64,000 nucleotides of DNA, from contig CALEYL010000074.1 in NCBI GenBank assembly GCA_937926205.1, positions 268,609 through 332,608 on the forward strand. Direction: 5' to 3'. Positions 62,681-64,000 of the stretch are shown piece by piece (the first letter of the stretch is position 1; each line of letters opens with the position of its first letter). The DNA is from an uncultured Saprospiraceae bacterium (GTDB taxonomy: Bacteria; Bacteroidota; Bacteroidia; Chitinophagales; Saprospiraceae). The notes under the pieces were generated by a model. It was given only the letters and a program-made list of their open reading frames with translations. It searched no databases and had not been told where the DNA came from. The translations under genes and the position numbers were made by a program.

Positions 62681-63736
62681 CTACTTACCCATTACTCCGG
62701 CTTTTGCGCGAAGGATGGCATTTTCCCGCACATTCATGTAAAACAAATTGTAATCGCCGATGTGGTAGTTTTTAGTATTGAAAAGAAAGCTGCCCGGAAA
62801 TTTGGGTTTGGTGACCCATAGGATGTCCTTGTAAATCTGGGCGTCAGCCAGATGGGGCATAATTTCTCTGAAGTTGCGTAAAACGCCGCCTTTGTTCAGT
62901 TCTGTCGGCGCATATTCGCCATTATTTTGCCACAACAAAGGGTTCGTTACAGCAATGGCACTGCCTCCGGCTCCTCCGGTGATGCCGGAAATGAAGGCCT
63001 CATAGTCTTTTCCTTCCGGATATGCGTCGCGACGGTAGCTGCGCCAGGTACAAAAACATCCCGTTTCATCGGGCCGCTCGCAAGGCCTGATTGTCTGAAA
63101 ATACTGAATGGGAACCGGCATCCCTACCAAATATGCTGCAATAAGCTGTTTCTTCAGGGGCTTATCGTCAAAAAACTCTTTCACAAGGCGCATTCCGTGT
63201 GTTGCACCCTGGCTGTGGGATGCAATGATGATAGGCCGCCCTTCATTGTAGTGATCGAGAAAGTATTGGAAAGCTGCTTTTACATCCTGATATGCCAGGT
63301 CAAATGCTTGCTTCGAAGCATCTTTTGCGGCCGCTTTCGCAAAATAGGCATAAATATGTGCTTGCCGGTAGCGCGGCGCATAAACCCGGCCTGCCCCGTT
63401 AAAAATACTGGCCTGATACAAAATAGCGCTGTCATCGGTCTTTTCGTTCAGCACCGGATCATTTACCGGCGCATTCCAGAACTTTTGCCCCCGTTCGCCA
63501 ACATAGGTAGTCGGATGGATAAAAAAGACATCTACATCAGCAATGGCCTGGTTATCAGGGAGGGAGTCCTGAGGCCGAAGATCGGCATTGTCTTTTTTTG
63601 AAGGCAGTGCTGCCCAGTAATCAGGATTCGAATAATCTGGCGGCGGCGGTGTTCTTTGGGCGTCAAAACCACTTTTGGGGTGTACGGAACAGGAAGCAAG
63701 TCCAATCATGAAAAACAGAACCGGAATCAGGCGCAT
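62681..63736 (-). CDS. DUF3089 family lipoprotein (alpha/beta-hydrolase-like)
   Basis: 351-residue lipoprotein with lipobox MIGLASCSVHPK (Cys17). The DUF3089 domain fills the rest: DVDVFFIHPTTYVG, NDPVLNEKTDDSAILYQASIFNGAGRVYAPRYRQAH, and a hydrolase-type nucleophile elbow ASHSQGATHGMRL. Later a Cys-rich loop (CERPDETGCFCTWRSY) and the end with NLFYMNVRENAILR. The Ser in SHSQG suggests esterase or lipase activity but no substrate is known. Located at the outer membrane or periplasm. Convergent with the HMA gene; no cotranscribed neighbour. Confidence 0.85.
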   Translation of the reverse strand: MRLIPVLFFMIGLASCSVHPKSGFDAQRTPPPPDYSNPDYWAALPSKKDNADLRPQDSLPDNQAIADVDVFFIHPTTYVGERGQKFWNAPVNDPVLNEKTDDSAILYQASIFNGAGRVYAPRYRQAHIYAYFAKAAAKDASKQAFDLAYQDVKAAFQYFLDHYNEGRPIIIASHSQGATHGMRLVKEFFDDKPLKKQLIAAYLVGMPVPIQYFQTIRPCERPDETGCFCTWRSYRRDAYPEGKDYEAFISGITGGAGGSAIAVTNPLLWQNNGEYAPTELNKGGVLRNFREIMPHLADAQIYKDILWVTKPKFPGSFLFNTKNYHIGDYNLFYMNVRENAILRAKAGVMGK

Positions 63737-64000
63737 GATAATTTAAAGTTTTGAATATAGAAATGACAGATTGTGTTGCAATAATACCACAATTATGGTA
63801 TACAAGAATGCCTGCACAAGGGTTCCTTGCCAGGGGCAGTTTGTGCTTCTTGTCGATACAAAATCTTATTGTGTTTTTTACACTACCTGCAATCATATCA
63901 TTTTTATACCTTAGGGGCTTCCAAATAGAAATTAGATGCTAGATATTAGATGAATTGAATCAATTATATATCATACAATAGCAAAAGTGCTGTTGATAGA
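63737..64000. other. Window-end intergenic sequence (264 bp)
   Basis: AT-rich, no gene seen. It ends with TTAGATGCTAGATATTAGATG-type words similar to those near 48160. It presumably holds the promoter of the DUF3089 gene. Confidence 0.4.

Overview
The window looks like chromosome of a free-living Bacteroidota, most likely near the Saprospiria (Lewinella / Haliscomenobacter-like). Grounds: three large secreted proteins with type IX secretion (T9SS) C-terminal signals, a SusC/SusD pair, a TamB gene overlapping a lipoprotein-type TamA (TamL) gene, phylum-typical families (DUF4294, DUF4783, TIGR02757) and several upstream sequences resembling the phylum promoter (TTG about 19 bp upstream of TAnnTTTG). 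I see no rRNA, tRNA, prophage, IS element, CRISPR array or recognised defence locus apart from one small toxin-antitoxin pair.

Layout. 0-9 kb: a secreted M43 metalloprotease, a 2-oxoacid dehydrogenase E2, an envelope protein with TPR, PD40, OmpA-like and SPOR regions, thymidylate synthase, an App1-type phosphatase and an exported SH3-like protein. 9-21 kb: a second T9SS M43 protease, the tamB-tamL operon, truA and an EI24 membrane protein. 21-33 kb: a 1346-residue tandem cyclase/ATPase/TPR signalling protein, a metallophosphoesterase, three small membrane-associated proteins, a small lipoprotein, a TMEM175-like channel, uvrB and an M20 amidohydrolase. 33-48 kb: a 2.2-thousand-residue T9SS adhesin-like protein with seven near-identical 51-residue repeats, trmB, a DUF4294 protein, a toxin-antitoxin pair, a 1431-residue Ig-repeat outer-membrane protein and a GT2 glycosyltransferase. 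48-64 kb: small conserved genes, an MtfA-like protein that has lost its zinc ligands, then genes suited to glycan or peptide use (FucP-type sugar transporter, M17 aminopeptidase, esterase, ROK kinase, SusD, SusC), an HMA-domain protein and a DUF3089 lipoprotein.

Most genes are ordinary for the phylum. The most interesting protein is the cyclase at 21877-25917. Its two catalytic domains are each missing the residues the other one keeps, as in animal soluble adenylyl cyclase, with the same C1-C2-ATPase-TPR order, but the positions I recall as bicarbonate ligands are changed. The other unexplained signal lies between genes: a family of about 70-bp GC-rich repeats at four gene ends, a 229-bp nested palindrome with short terminal inverted repeats, and two arrays of 14-17 bp repeats that begin at a stop codon, one of them running into a perfect 31-bp hairpin.

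Starts were chosen by signal peptide position, domain completeness and spacing, because Shine-Dalgarno sequences are weak in this phylum. Family names come from reading motifs, not from a search.
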